A stretch of 64,000 nucleotides of DNA from Jacaranda mimosifolia (lineage: Eukaryota; Streptophyta; Magnoliopsida; Lamiales; Bignoniaceae). The position numbers were made by a program, and so were the translations under genes. The stretch lies in the NCBI GenBank assembly GCA_018894105.1, contig CM032126.1:10939001-11003000 (forward strand), given 5' to 3'. Shown in pieces: positions 48,650 to 59,160 of this stretch (position 1 is the stretch's first letter; every line of letters starts with the position of its first letter). Below the pieces are notes generated by a model, which was not told the DNA's origin, searched no databases, and was given only the letters and a program-made list of their open reading frames with translations.

Positions 48650-49140
48650 ATGGAAAGGTTTACCCATGGGAGAAGCCATTTTGTGACTCCAACATAAATG
48701 TTTTTTCCAGGAGGGAGACACTTCAGGAGTCCAGTGGAAAATGTTTTTCTATTAAGTGAGCCGCTTTAGCACTTCGATCAAAAGGTTTTCCCACAAAGGG
48801 AGCCACTTTAGGAGTCTGGCAAAAAAGGTTTTTCCTTGGAGAGAGCCACTTTAAGACTTTGGTGGAAAAAGTTTTTCCATGGAACGAGCCACTTCAAGAC
48901 TCCAATGGAAAAGGTTTTTTCGTGCAGAAAGCCAATTTAGAACTCCAACAGAAACGATTTTTCAATAGAGGGAGCCACTTCAAAACTCCAACAGAAAAGG
49001 TTTTCCATAGATGGAGCCTCTTTAGGACTCTAGAGAAAAAGGTTTTTTTGTAGAGGGAGCCACTTTAGGATTTTGGTGGAAAAGGTTTTTTTTTTTTGTG
49101 GAGGGAGCCTATTCAAAACTCCACCAGAAAAGGTTTTTAC
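48650..49140. repeat. Tandem array, ~43-bp unit, about 11-12 copies
   Basis: Imperfect units recur about every 41-45 bp, each with AAAAGGTTTTTCC, then a GGAGCCACTT block and an AGGACTCC block. Spacing was judged by eye from successive GGTTTTTCC starts. It lies inside the gypsy-like element between gag and the 3' LTR. Confidence 0.85.
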
Positions 49141-49779
49141 TACAAGCAGTTGTTCCTTATCAAAGGCAATAGATGTGTAGAAAAATGGTTGTCTCTTGAG
49201 TAAAATATGCATTCATTCATAATGTAAATTTTACCTAAATTTGAAGAAATAAAACTTTGCTTCCTGGATTAAAAAACTAGAAAAAGCTTTGCAAGACGTC
49301 CGAAAGGACATGATTATTGGAATTGGGGGTATCTCCTACTCTTGCTAGATAGAATGAGTTGTCGATAACATTATCTCTCCTCTCAAATGCTATTTGGATG
49401 TTTTCCTTGACTCCAATCCTTTGCTAGGTAAGTATGGGTGGTCTCTACTCTCCTCTAGTCTAGGTCTCTTTCTAGGGTTATTTTGTCTTTGGCCCAAGTA
49501 TTCTTTCAATTAGTTGCACTGAATCAACTTTTCTATCTCATTTCTCCAATTATGTATTGCTCAGTATTATATGCGGTAGCTATGTGAAAGTTGTAGTACT
49601 TAAAGAATTTATGCTATTTTTGGTTTTCTATGATCTTGGGGAGTCACTCAACAAAGCTTTATTGTTAAGCAATTTGGAGTATCTCTGTTCTCGAGATGCT
49701 TAATGGGGTGTATTTGAGGGATGTTTATGAGGGATCACATTTTTGTTCCTTTGGCTTCTTACCATTGATGCTCTTTCCT

Positions 49780-50330
49780 CTCACACCCTATACCTGTTGG
49801 CTTCGTGAGCTATCATAACTTCCTCGATCATTATGCATTTCTCCATGTGCACAAGAAGCTCTTCTAGAGTAATATCAGGTTTCCTAGCAACCGATTCTCA
49901 AAACTTCAAGTGCTTTAGGTTCTACTGGATAATGCTGAGCATAAGCTCTTGATTAACATAAGGGATTCTCTATATTGCTTGGTCAAAACAATCGAGGTAA
50001 GTCCTCAGGGACTCTCCATCTTTCTACTTGATGGTGAATAGATATGCCAGTATTTAAGGTATTTAAATGGAAAAGTTATGGAAGAAACATTGTACTTCTA
50101 CCTCCCATCCATTGATGAATCCAACTGGCATCTGGTCGAACCATGTCGAAGTACATTTGATGAGAAGTCACAAAGCTCCATTGTTGCTAGAAAATTGTTA
50201 AGTGCTCTTGTAGGTCTGCAGTGCCATTATACTTCTGTAATTGGGCAATCCTTGCTCCAAAAGAAAATTCCTCTGCTAGGATAGATGAAGAAAAGGGTTG
50301 CCTGAAGGAAAACGATAGCTAAAGGGTGGT
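49780..50330 (-). pseudogene. Gag relic (retrotrans_gag type) of gypsy-like element
   Basis: On the - strand the segment reads ..KDGESLRTYLDCFDQAI, then NQELML, and ARKPDITLEELLVHMEKCIM followed by IEEV. This is the second half of a Tat-type gag (the usual K-D-G-E-S-L-R-x-F and L-L-x-x-A-E-K-Y-I-x-x-E-E pattern). A first half with VRPDASWIHQWM, in place of the normal G-x-A-x-x-W motif, lies to its right. Stops interrupt it. Confidence 0.75.
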
Positions 50331-50884
50331 GTTAGTTTTCTCCTCCTCCAAATGGTTGTGGTAACGAGGAATGCATTTGAACTCCAATGTCTGCTGGCAC
50401 ACACTGGGCAAAATCCACTCTGAATAAGAGGTGTGTATCTCCTTGTTATTGTAAAAGTGGAAGAGCGGCATCATGCTCAGAGTTAGCTCTTTGCTCAGTT
50501 CTCTTTGGGGAGGAAAAAGTCCCCCGATTCTAGTATGAGAGTTATTACAACCCCTGGGGATGTCGTTCCTTAGTGTATTGGACGATTGTTTTGGCCACAG
50601 CTTGAGTAGTAGCATTATCCAGTAGGGTTTTCAACATCTCTTAGGTTATAAATAGAATAGGATTTGCAGAAGAAGGTATTTGCTATGCGGGATTCTCCTT
50701 TGGTATAGGTCTGTGTTAAGAGTTCTCTCCAACATTAAGTTCAACAGTGCTTCGGGTTGGGGACTTTCCATATCCTCCAATGTTAGGGCTATTTGATTTC
50801 TAAGGTCACGGACTCTCGATGTCATATGGATCATCAATATTCCTATTTTGCTCTTCAGAGTTCTCAAAGAAGGTGCCAAAATAA
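50331..50884 (-). other. 5' part of gypsy-like internal region
   Basis: Open but unrecognised - strand sequence between the primer-binding-like site and the gag relic. It probably held the gag N terminus. No domain can be named. Confidence 0.45.
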
Positions 50885-51197
50885 TGTTGAACGGCAATAT
50901 ATTAAGGTCCTTTCTATTAGATAGCAATGTGTCGGTTCATTTTCTTTAGAATGCTTGTAGAGAAATCTTTAATCTAAAAAGTTCTATGATTTTGTGGTTT
51001 TTTGTGAATGAATTCTTATTCCCAAGTTTGAGACTTAGTATTTATAGTTTTTAACCTTGGTTAGATTAGGCTCATTAACATTTTTTTTATACTTCTTCAT
51101 GGGCTTAAGTTGTTTTACTTAATTAATTAGATTAAGTTATTGGGCCGCTTTTAATTAATTTACCGAATTGCTTTTATATCCAATTTTACCAATATCA
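50885..51197 (-). repeat. 5' LTR of gypsy-like element
   Basis: About 313 bp, the partner of 45709-46043, followed on its inner side by the primer-binding-like site. Confidence 0.7.
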
Positions 51198-52235
51198 TGT
51201 TTGTAGAATAGTATACCTAAATGTTTTGTATTATGATCACACTTTCTAATGCCCCAATAATCATTGATGCTTTTCATGAGAACTAAATCCACATTCCACC
51301 TATAATGAACAAAGCATTTCTCTTCATTCATGCATTGTTTAGATCAAGAGAGAAACCTATCCAAGGTAGTAAAAACAATTGAAACATCTTCATGCTAAGC
51401 TTTATAGTAAATAACTAGATCATCTGCACCAAGGAGATAAGAGATAGGAGATAGGAGAAGCAGTTCGAGCAATTTTAATTCATTTGAAAACTACCTTTAT
51501 TTTCTTTTTTTAAAAGCATAAAAAATAAAAAGGTAATGGGATAAAGTATCTCTCTAGCAAATTCCTCTAAAAGGTTGGGAACAAATAAATGAAGCACCAT
51601 TATATATAAGGAAAGCAAAAGTGCAAATACAATCCATTCAGAAATCCAACTCAAGGATTTATCACAAACATCCAATGTTTTAAGAATGTAAGAAGCAAGG
51701 ACCATTGCATTCTATAATAGGCCTTATCAAGGTTGATTGTTATTGCATGAAACCTTTACCACCTTTTCTTTTGTGGAGATAATGCGTTATTTCTAGATAA
51801 ATAAATGAGTTTTCATTAGTACATCTACCTTTCCCAAAGGCCATTTGATTTGGAGCAACAATCTTATTCTAAGAGAGGTTTAATCCTAGCCAACATTTTT
51901 GAAATGATTTTATAAGAGATTTTGCTAAGACTAATAGGTCGAAAGTGCTCCATGTTGAATGCATTACTAAGTTTGGGGATCATGGCAATACAAGTATGAT
52001 TTATGGCCTTATGATGAAACAATTTCTGCAAATATGTTGAACTACTTAAATGATAGCACAATCTATAATTTCCTAAAATTGTTTGAAAAATTTAGCATTA
52101 TAACCATTTAGACTAGGGCGGTTGTTGGAATCAAAAGAAAATAGCGTTCTTTTTAATTTATGTTGGGGTGGGGAGGCAATAAAAATTTAAGTTCTCATCT
52201 TTAGAAATAATAAGGGAGAAAAATTGTTGAGATCA
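51198..52235 (-). pseudogene. LINE (L1-type) reverse transcriptase (relic, 5' part)
   Basis: On the - strand: CIAMIPKLSNAFNMEHFRPI, SLSKISYKIISKMLARIKPL (51864-52061), then QVAFGKGRCTNENSFIYLEI, a K-x-Y-R motif and ADDLVIYYK near 51412-51440 (the ADD catalytic pair), ending with KHLGILFYKH at the LTR insertion. These are plant L1 reverse-transcriptase motifs in order. The domain is interrupted by stops and cut by the LTR element at 51197. The LINE 5' end is lost at the LTR-like block starting near 52236. Confidence 0.85.
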
Positions 52236-52584
52236 CAAGGAAATCACAAGCGACCACTCGAGATCCTAACGACCGAGCACACAAGTGTCGATGCTTGGGT
52301 GGCCATTGAAAATATTGATTTAGCAAAATATTGTAAAATTAATTAAATGAGGTAAAACAAAATTAAATATAATGAACTTAATTATACTTTTAATATGAAA
52401 ATTAAAATTTCAAATTGAACATAGGAACTTGATGATATGATAAATTAAGTCCCCAAAGGTAGAAAAGTCAAAATTGATTAAAAGGACTCAATTAAATAAA
52501 TAATAAGTATAGTAAAAGGCTAGATAACCTAATTAATCAAGCTAATCAATAGTCTTATGTGGTTACTATTCCTTTGAATTTGTT
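52236..52584 (+). repeat. LTR-like block, interrupted by the MULE
   Basis: It begins TGTTGAGATCAC after the LINE sequence stops making sense. Positions 52325-52560 resemble 27300-27550 in the same orientation. The MULE inserted at its right side. The remainder, if any, continues at 58161. Confidence 0.4.
52576..52584. repeat. 9-bp target duplication of MULE, left copy
   Basis: GAATTTGTT; the right copy at 58152-58160 is AAATTTGTT, 8 of 9 bases identical. Confidence 0.85.
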
Positions 52585-53379
52585 GGGAGAAATTATAATT
52601 TTCGTCCCTAAACTTAGCCACTTATTTAGTTTTCATCCATAAATAGTCAGCCTTTACAAAATTGGTCCCTAAAGTATCTATTTTTTAACACATTGCATCT
52701 CTGCTGTTAACAATCCAGTTAAGACTAACAGAAAGCGGTCATGTGCCTTGTACATGACCACTAATGGAGGAAAATACGCCAGATTGCTGGGTTTAGGTCA
52801 AAGCCATTTCCCCCAATTCTCTCCCCTCAACCCTAATTCTCTCCCCCAAACGCATAACCTTATTCCCCAAAATTTTAGTCCCTCAAATTTCCCTAGAATT
52901 GTTGAAAAATCTTCCATAAACCCTTAAATTTATCATACCAAAGTAGATTACAACAAAAAATTTAAAGCTTCAAAGCCCGAAATTAAAGAAAACGAAAGTA
53001 GGAGGTTGCTGGAGATCCATTGAGCAGAGTACGAGAGGTAATCGGTGAAATGGCGATGAGAAGCAAGCATGTGCTGGATTTCACACCTAATTACGGTAAT
53101 ATATCCTTACCTTCTGTAATTTTTCTTCATTTCTCTATGCCCAACTGATTTTACTTTATGAAATTTATGCGAATTTTTGTTTTGTTTTAGGGTGAAATGC
53201 AATTCTATAGAGTTTATGTTTGAATGCATGCTAGTTTAGGGTACTTTAATTTAGGGACAGTTTAGGGTAGTTTTGGTTTTTTGTACTTTAATTTAGTACA
53301 TGCTATGTTATGCTTTGTATATGTAATTAGTGTTTGTTTGGTTTTTGTTTTTACTTTGTTTAAAACTTCACTTCAAATA

Positions 53380-55960
53380 TATAAATTAATGAAACTAGGT
53401 GTTATAGGGGATCCAACATTTTTTATGTTAAAAATTCACTATGCTGAAATTTTAAAACATACTTTACATAGAGAGTACTTAGGAGGGAAATTGGAGCACT
53501 TTGACTTTGTTGATGTAGATCAGATTGTGATGATTGATTTGTGGGGTTATGATAAGGATTTAAGACACAAAGATAAGGGTAGTATTAGGTTTTTGGCTTA
53601 AATATGGGAAGGATTTGATAAGCAATGTAAGTGTATAGAAAAAGATTCAGATGTGTATGATATAAGGAATTATATATCTAAAAATTATGAGGTTGATATA
53701 TACTTAGAACACTTGGACTTGGGATGGTTTGTGGAGAGCTAAACTGAATGGCATACTGAGGGTAGATTAGTTAATGAATTTGTTGTTATTGATGAGGAGA
53801 TGGCTGATTTAGAGGGTGGGGATGGTTTGAGTGATGGAGGCAATTCAAGTAAGGATGGTGATGTGTTCTATAAGAATGACTTTGATATGGAGGATGATGA
53901 CAAGTTATTGAGGCTTAGGTACATCGCGAGGTTGAATTTGGTGAGATAAATAGAGGAAAAACAATAAAACGGAATCAGTTCAGTAGTGAAGAGATGTATG
54001 TTAGGCTGTAGGTTTCAGATGGTGAGGAAGATCTTATTGATAGTGATGATGATTTGAATAGTAAACAGGCTTCTGATGAGGAAAAGGGAGTACAATATCC
54101 CTTGTTCAATCCTAGGACAGAAAATAAAAATCCTGAACTTAAATTAAGAATGATTTTTAGTTCTAAGGATGATGCTAAGTTTGCTATTGAAAGTCATTGC
54201 TTTAGAAAAGGTATGATTGTTATATTCATTAAGAATGGAAAAATAAGATCGAGGGTCGTGTGTAAAAAAGATGAGTGTGGATGATTTGTTTTTGTGTAAA
54301 AAATGCAAAATGATAGTGCTTGGCAAATAAACAGCTATAATCCCATTCATAGTAAGTGATCTTAGAACTATAACAACTCAAGTCTAAAATCTGGTTGGAT
54401 AGACAAGACTTTTCAGAAAAAATTCAAAGAAAATCTAAAGCTAGGCATATCTAAGTTTAGAAATGAGATTTGTAAAACTTTAAAGGCTAATGTCTCAAAA
54501 TCACAAGCTTATAGAGCAAGGAGAAAGGCACTGCAACTGATCCAGGGTTCAATGGGGGAACAATTCAACCAGATTTGGGATTATTATCTTGAAATAGAGA
54601 GAAGCAATCTAAGTTCAATTGTAATAATGAAATCGGTAGAGGAAGAAGGAAGTAAGAGGTTCCAAAGGTTTTACATATGCTTTAATGCATGAAAAATTGG
54701 ATTAAAAAAAAATGCTTGTAGGCTTGTCATAGGAGTGGATGGATGCTTTCTTAAGGGGAGTCATGGGGGTCAACTATTGTCAGTAGTTGGACTAGATCCT
54801 AATAACAATATCTTTCCAATTGCATATGCAACAGTTGACAATGAAACTAAAATGAGTTGGAGTTGGCTTCTGTCTCTTTTAAATGATGATATATGCTTTG
54901 AGAATCAACATAATTAAACTTTCATGTCTGACGAGCAAAAAGGCTTGATTCTAGCCTTTGAATCTTTGCTAGCTAATGCTGAAAATAGATTTTGTGTGTG
55001 GCATTTGCATAGAAACATCAAGAAAGATAGTTTTACTGGTCTTGCAATTAAAAATACAATTTGGGTAGCAACAAAAGCAACAAGAATTGAAGAATTTAAA
55101 AGAAAAATGGATGACTTGAAAAATAAATGAAGAAATATATCAGTGGCTAGTGAAAAATCCTCCACAAAACTGGTCTAGGTCTCATTTTAGTCCATATCCC
55201 AAGTGTGACATCCTTTTGAATAACATTTGTGAATGTTTCAATAGTTTCACTCTTGATGCAAGAGAAAAGTCACTCATTTCATTACTTGATACAATTGGAA
55301 TCCTGTTGATGACTAGGATGCAAATAAATAGAGAAAAAACTACAAAATGGGACGGACCAATATACTCCAAGATTAAAAAATTGCTTACAAAAATCATGAA
55401 GATGATGGGGGAGTGTATACCAATGAGGTCTGATGATTGGTATCTCCAAGTAGTAGGGCCATTTGACTAGCACACAGTGGATTTGTGCGAGAGGAGTTGT
55501 AGTCGTAGGAAGTGGGACTTGTCAAGAATACCATGCAAACATGCAATTTCAGCTATATGGTGTAGAAATGAAGAACCTGAGGCATATGTTTACAAGTGTT
55601 ACAATGTAGAAAGTTATTTAAAATAATATGAAAATCTTATCTTTGGTTTTAATGGACCTAATTTGTGGCCTAAGAGTGATAATGAGCCTCCGTTGCCACC
55701 TTTGTACAAAGAAAAGATTGGTATGCCTCATAAGATAAGAATGAGACAGCTTGATGAGCCTCTTGCCCCTTCTAATCCACATAGGCTCATTGGGGTTAAA
55801 AGAACAAATCAATGTAGAACTTGTGGGGGTACAAATCACAATTCAAAAACCTGTAAAAAAAAGAAAACAATGGAAATTGAATAGGAGCATCAAGAGGTTG
55901 CACCAACTGAAGTTGAAGAGCAAAGGAATGAAGAATTTGTAGATGTGGAAGTACATCAAA
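53380..55960 (+). pseudogene. MuDR-type MULE transposase (relic)
   Basis: Domains in order on the + strand: an N-terminal plant MULE segment (GVIGDPTFFMLKIHYAEI, near 53396); an acidic region; a MuDR DNA-binding part (MIFSSKDDAKFAIESHCFRK, near 54150); and the MULE core starting GVDGCFLKGSHGGQLLSVVG (54735). The core continues with MSDEQKGLILAFES and NNICECFN, so the catalytic D, D and E positions are still visible. A SWIM zinc finger (CSRRKWDLSRIPCKHAI) and a zinc knuckle (CRTCGGTNHNSKTC, near 55813) follow. Stops separate several of these blocks, for example at about 54283, 54915 and 55468, so it is inactive. Confidence 0.88.
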
Positions 55961-57079
55961 CAACTCAGCCAACTCAAGGCTCAGTTTTAGATGAACCTGT
56001 GCAAAGCCAAGCAAGAAACATAGAGAATTACAGGTTTGTGGATATTTAATTATAAGTTATTAATATTTTTTCTAAGTATCTTTAAATTAATACACTGTTC
56101 TATTTTTATAGGTTAGGAGGCCTCAACAAAATGTCCAAATTCAAGGAAGATCAAATAGAAGTGCCTCAGCTAAGGTTAGCATTATTGTTTATTTTATTCT
56201 AAGAAAAAAAATAGCTTTTTATACTAACTAGCAAATGTCAATTCTTGCAGATCAATCAAGCATCCTTCACCAGCCATAGCCTATGATTGTGAAAAGTAGA
56301 ATGAACTTCATTATAGTTTCCAATTGAGATCATGCATCTCCAATTCCTCCAGAGGTGAAGCTGTATCTAGTGCCTCAAAGTTTATCTCTAGTTGAAGGTT
56401 GTTGTTTAGTTTGAAATGCATTGTGATGAACCGATTTTTGTTGTTATTGTATTGTGTTTATGTTGGATTAATTTGAAGAATATTTGATATTGGATTGACT
56501 TTACATTGATGTTGAATTTTCTCCAGTTTAAAGGAATTGATGCTTATGTTTTGATGAAGTCTTCTATTTTTGTGTTTATTGGAAGTTGAATTAGTTTATG
56601 TTGTGTTTTTTTTTTGTTGAATTGTTAGTTTATGTTCTATGTTCTGTATAGCTTTGTGAGGCATTATAGATTGTTGGAACCAAAATTTGCTAAAAATCTT
56701 TGAGCAAATGGACACTAAAACTAATGGTATTGGAATTACACACTCACCCAGAGACTGATATTTGCTGCATATGTACATTGTAATGAAACTAATGTGATAG
56801 AAAAATAGTGAGCAAATGTGTTGGAACTTCAAAGTGTGTTGGAAATTTTGGAGCACTAAAACTTGACCATAATTTAACTTTACTATTTACAAAACCTTAC
56901 ATTACAACATTACCAAATTGATTCTGATTCTTCGTTCTACAACATAGATATGTCACCATGACTAAACCTTAACTATGTAAAATTAGCTAACACTTAAGTT
57001 GCAGTAATGCAACTCTACCTTCAACCATAGACAACTTCAAACCTATCACCATAATTACAATGAAGAATATAAAAATAGC
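55961..57079. other. MULE interior between transposase and GRF relic
   Basis: Intron-like and AT-rich sequence continuing from the transposase 3' end. No separate gene is supported. Confidence 0.5.
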
Positions 57080-57953
57080 GAAAAAAATATGCATCAGTTT
57101 CATCCTTTTGTTGTACGTTAAAATCTAGTTTTTCAATTTCTTCTTTCATTTTTTGTTGGCCTCTTTTTCTTCTTCCAATTTCTCTTCCAAGATCTTATAC
57201 AATACTACTTCTTCCTCCAACCTATTTATTCTTCTAAGCAGTCTAGGAATGATAACCTATCACACATTTTAGGATCCCACCACTAGAATACACCATAATA
57301 TCCTCTCTTATGTAAAATGTAAATTAATATAACTCCAAGTTAAATGTATGTTCATAACATCAAAATAAAATAAAATAAAGAAAACTTCAATAAACATACC
57401 CTATAATTGGTGCAAGCACGATATCTCCTGCCTGGGTTATTTGAGGTCATCTAATCTATTTTCTTCTGATTAGTCCAGGAATGATAGCCTTTTGATCTAT
57501 CACACATTTTCGGATCCCACCACTTGAATACACCACAATATCCTCTCTTTTGTAAAATGTGAATTAATATAACTCCAAGCTAAATGCTTGTTCTCAACAT
57601 CAAAATCAAAGAAAATAAAGGAAACTTTAATAAACATACCCCATAATTTGTGCAAGCACAATATCTCATGCCTGGGTTATTTGAGCTCCATGATGTTAAA
57701 AATGGTAGCTTATATCCACAACGGCAAAATAATGGAGGGTTTGGGTCAAACTTATTGCTTAAATGACTATTGAAGGAGTTGGTTGAACTGATTTTGCTTT
57801 CTTCGAATTTTCCACCTCTGATTTTGCTTCACATAGCTGACTCAAACTTCTCTTGCTTCCTATGACTGTATGGTGTGTGAAATTAAGCCAAAAATGAGAA
57901 AAAATTATATAAAACATCCAAGAAAACATGCTTGGCGGGAAACTAGGCAACAA
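57080..57953 (-). pseudogene. GRF-type zinc-finger gene relic carried in the MULE
   Basis: On the - strand the frame after a Ser/Lys-rich start (57759-57953) leads to FCRCGYKLPFLTSWSSNNPG then MRYCACTNY. A GTATG donor follows, and after an intron RGYCGVFKWWDPKMCDR. This is a GRF zinc finger (C-x-C, NNPGRRYxxC, C-G-x-F-x-W-x-D-P-x-x-C). A second, more decayed copy of the NPGRRY-to-WDP segment follows at 57245-57460. After it comes a coiled-coil-like tail (RINRLEEEVVLYKILEEKLE) at about 57150-57240. Small plant GRF proteins have this zinc-finger plus coiled-coil layout. Whether it is MULE-encoded or captured is open. Confidence 0.6.
57245..57690 (-). repeat. Tandem duplication of the GRF exon-intron-exon block
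   Basis: 57245-57460 and 57480-57690 are direct copies of about 210 bp, sharing CTATCACACATTTT, ATCCCACCACT, ATATCCTCTCTT, AATTAATATAACTCCAAG and CTGGGTTATTTGAG. The copies have diverged by substitutions and small gaps. Confidence 0.85.
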
Positions 57954-58151
57954 TCTGATTTATTTTCCTCCATTAGTGGTCATGTGCAAGGCACATGGCC
58001 ATTTTCCATTAGTTTTAATTGGACTGTTAACGTTAGGGATGCAATATGTTAAAAAATAGGCACTTTAGGGATCAATTTTGTAACTGCAAACTATTGAGGG
58101 ACGAAAACCAAATAGGTGACTAAGTTTAGGGACAAAAATGATAAGTTTCCC

Positions 58152-58160
58152 AAATTTGTT
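58152..58160. repeat. 9-bp target duplication of MULE, right copy
   Basis: AAATTTGTT, matching GAATTTGTT at 52576-52584 except at the first base. Confidence 0.85.
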
Positions 58161-59160
58161 GATGTATTTCAGCCTCGGCTCTTTGAGATGGGTCATTTGG
58201 TTATTGTAGATACCTTCCATACATTTTTCATGGTTATGAAACCTCTCATAGAACTTTTCTTTCATTTTCTTCCTCTAAAGTTAGGTATAGGTTCTTTGGG
58301 GGAGGTTATTCCTTCTTTGGAATCTTAAAAAAATAGGGCAACCATGAGGTCATCGGGTGGCATTCGTTTTGCAGCACCTGGTTCTTAATGTGAGATGTGC
58401 AACCTGAGAGATGTTAAGGTCACCAAGGGAGGCGTTCACTCTGGCAACCTTAAGGACACTTAAAATAGTATTAGCTAAAGGTGATCTTAAGGTCGTCGAT
58501 GGGGATGGATTTTTGGGGAATCATACTTCTGAGGAGACCTTTATGGTTGAGGTCACCTGAGAGAGGGGTGCTTATGTCCTAAGGGACCTTGAGGTCTCCC
58601 AGACTTGCACCTAGGAGACCTTGAGGTCACCGGTGAAGACTTGCATTTAGGGGACCTTGAGGTTGCCCAAGGAGCTTACATCTCGAGCGACCTCAATGCA
58701 ACTTGCATCTTTGTGGACCTTGACGTATTTGAAAATCACTTCGAATTTTTAGCGAAGCTTTATGCTTTAGGGACTGCTTAGAATTTTTTAATAGAACTTC
58801 ATGCTCTAGGAATCACTTAATATTTTTGGCAGAGCATACAACTCTACGTCACTTAGGATCTCTGGTGAAACTTTATGCTCCAAGGATCACTCAGAATTTT
58901 GGTAGAGCTTTTATGCGCTAGGCATCAGTTAGACGTATAGTGGAACTTTATGCTTTAGGGATTACATAGGATCTTGGGCAAAACTTTTATGTTTCAGGGA
59001 TTACTTAGTATCTCTGAGAGAACTTTATACTCTAGGAATCACTTAGAATTGTTAGTATAACTTTGCTCTGTGGGGATCACTTAGAACTTTAGGAAAACTC
59101 TACTCTCAGAGGATCTTTTTGATATTTTTTTCAAATGATAGGCAACTTACATATCACAGT
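58161..59160. repeat. Degenerate short tandem repeats (retroelement spacer relic)
   Basis: From about 58390 to 58720, units repeat GACCTTGAGGTCACC-like blocks. From about 58745 to 59120, about ten units of some 40 bp repeat ACTTTATGCTCTAGGGATCA followed by CTTAG. The second type is the reverse complement of the units at 25.4-26.95 kb. No coding capacity. Copy numbers are by eye. Confidence 0.65.

Larger units (their letters stand above)
45709..51197 (-). mobile_element. Non-autonomous Ty3/gypsy-like LTR element inserted in the LINE
   Basis: Two diverged LTRs (about 45709-46043 and 50885-51197) both start TGTTG and end ATATCA on the + strand. They share TGGGCTTA, AATTAATTAGATTAA-type and ACCAATTTT blocks. 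On the - strand a primer-binding-like TTTTGGCACCTTCTTTGAGA (about 50862-50881) follows the 5' LTR, then a gag relic. Then come about 3.7 kb with no pol but with a 43-bp-type tandem array, up to the 3' LTR. The flanking LINE sequence continues on both sides. Target duplications are not clean (TTTTG versus GTTTG if one extra base is counted in each LTR). Confidence 0.75.
52585..58151 (+). mobile_element. Mutator-like element (MULE) with 190-bp TIRs
   Basis: The terminal inverted repeats 52585-52775 and 57962-58151 align over about 190 bp. They share GGGA tips, CGTCCCTAAACTTAG or TGTCCCTAAACTTAG, ATTGGTCCCTAAAG-type blocks, CATGTGCCTTG and ACATGACCACTAATGGAGGA. A 9-bp target duplication with one mismatch flanks it. 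It carries a broken MuDR-type transposase on the + strand and a GRF zinc-finger relic on the - strand. Length 5567 bp. Confidence 0.93.

Noticed and set aside
48650..49140. Regularly spaced repeats that could be read as a CRISPR-like array
   Set aside because: Units are contiguous tandem repeats with no unique spacers, in a plant retroelement; not CRISPR.
45709..51197. Clean 5-bp target duplication for the gypsy-like element
   Set aside because: The bases outside TG...CA ends (TTTGA and TGTTT) do not match; only a 4-of-5 match arises if one more base is assigned to each LTR, so no duplication is claimed.
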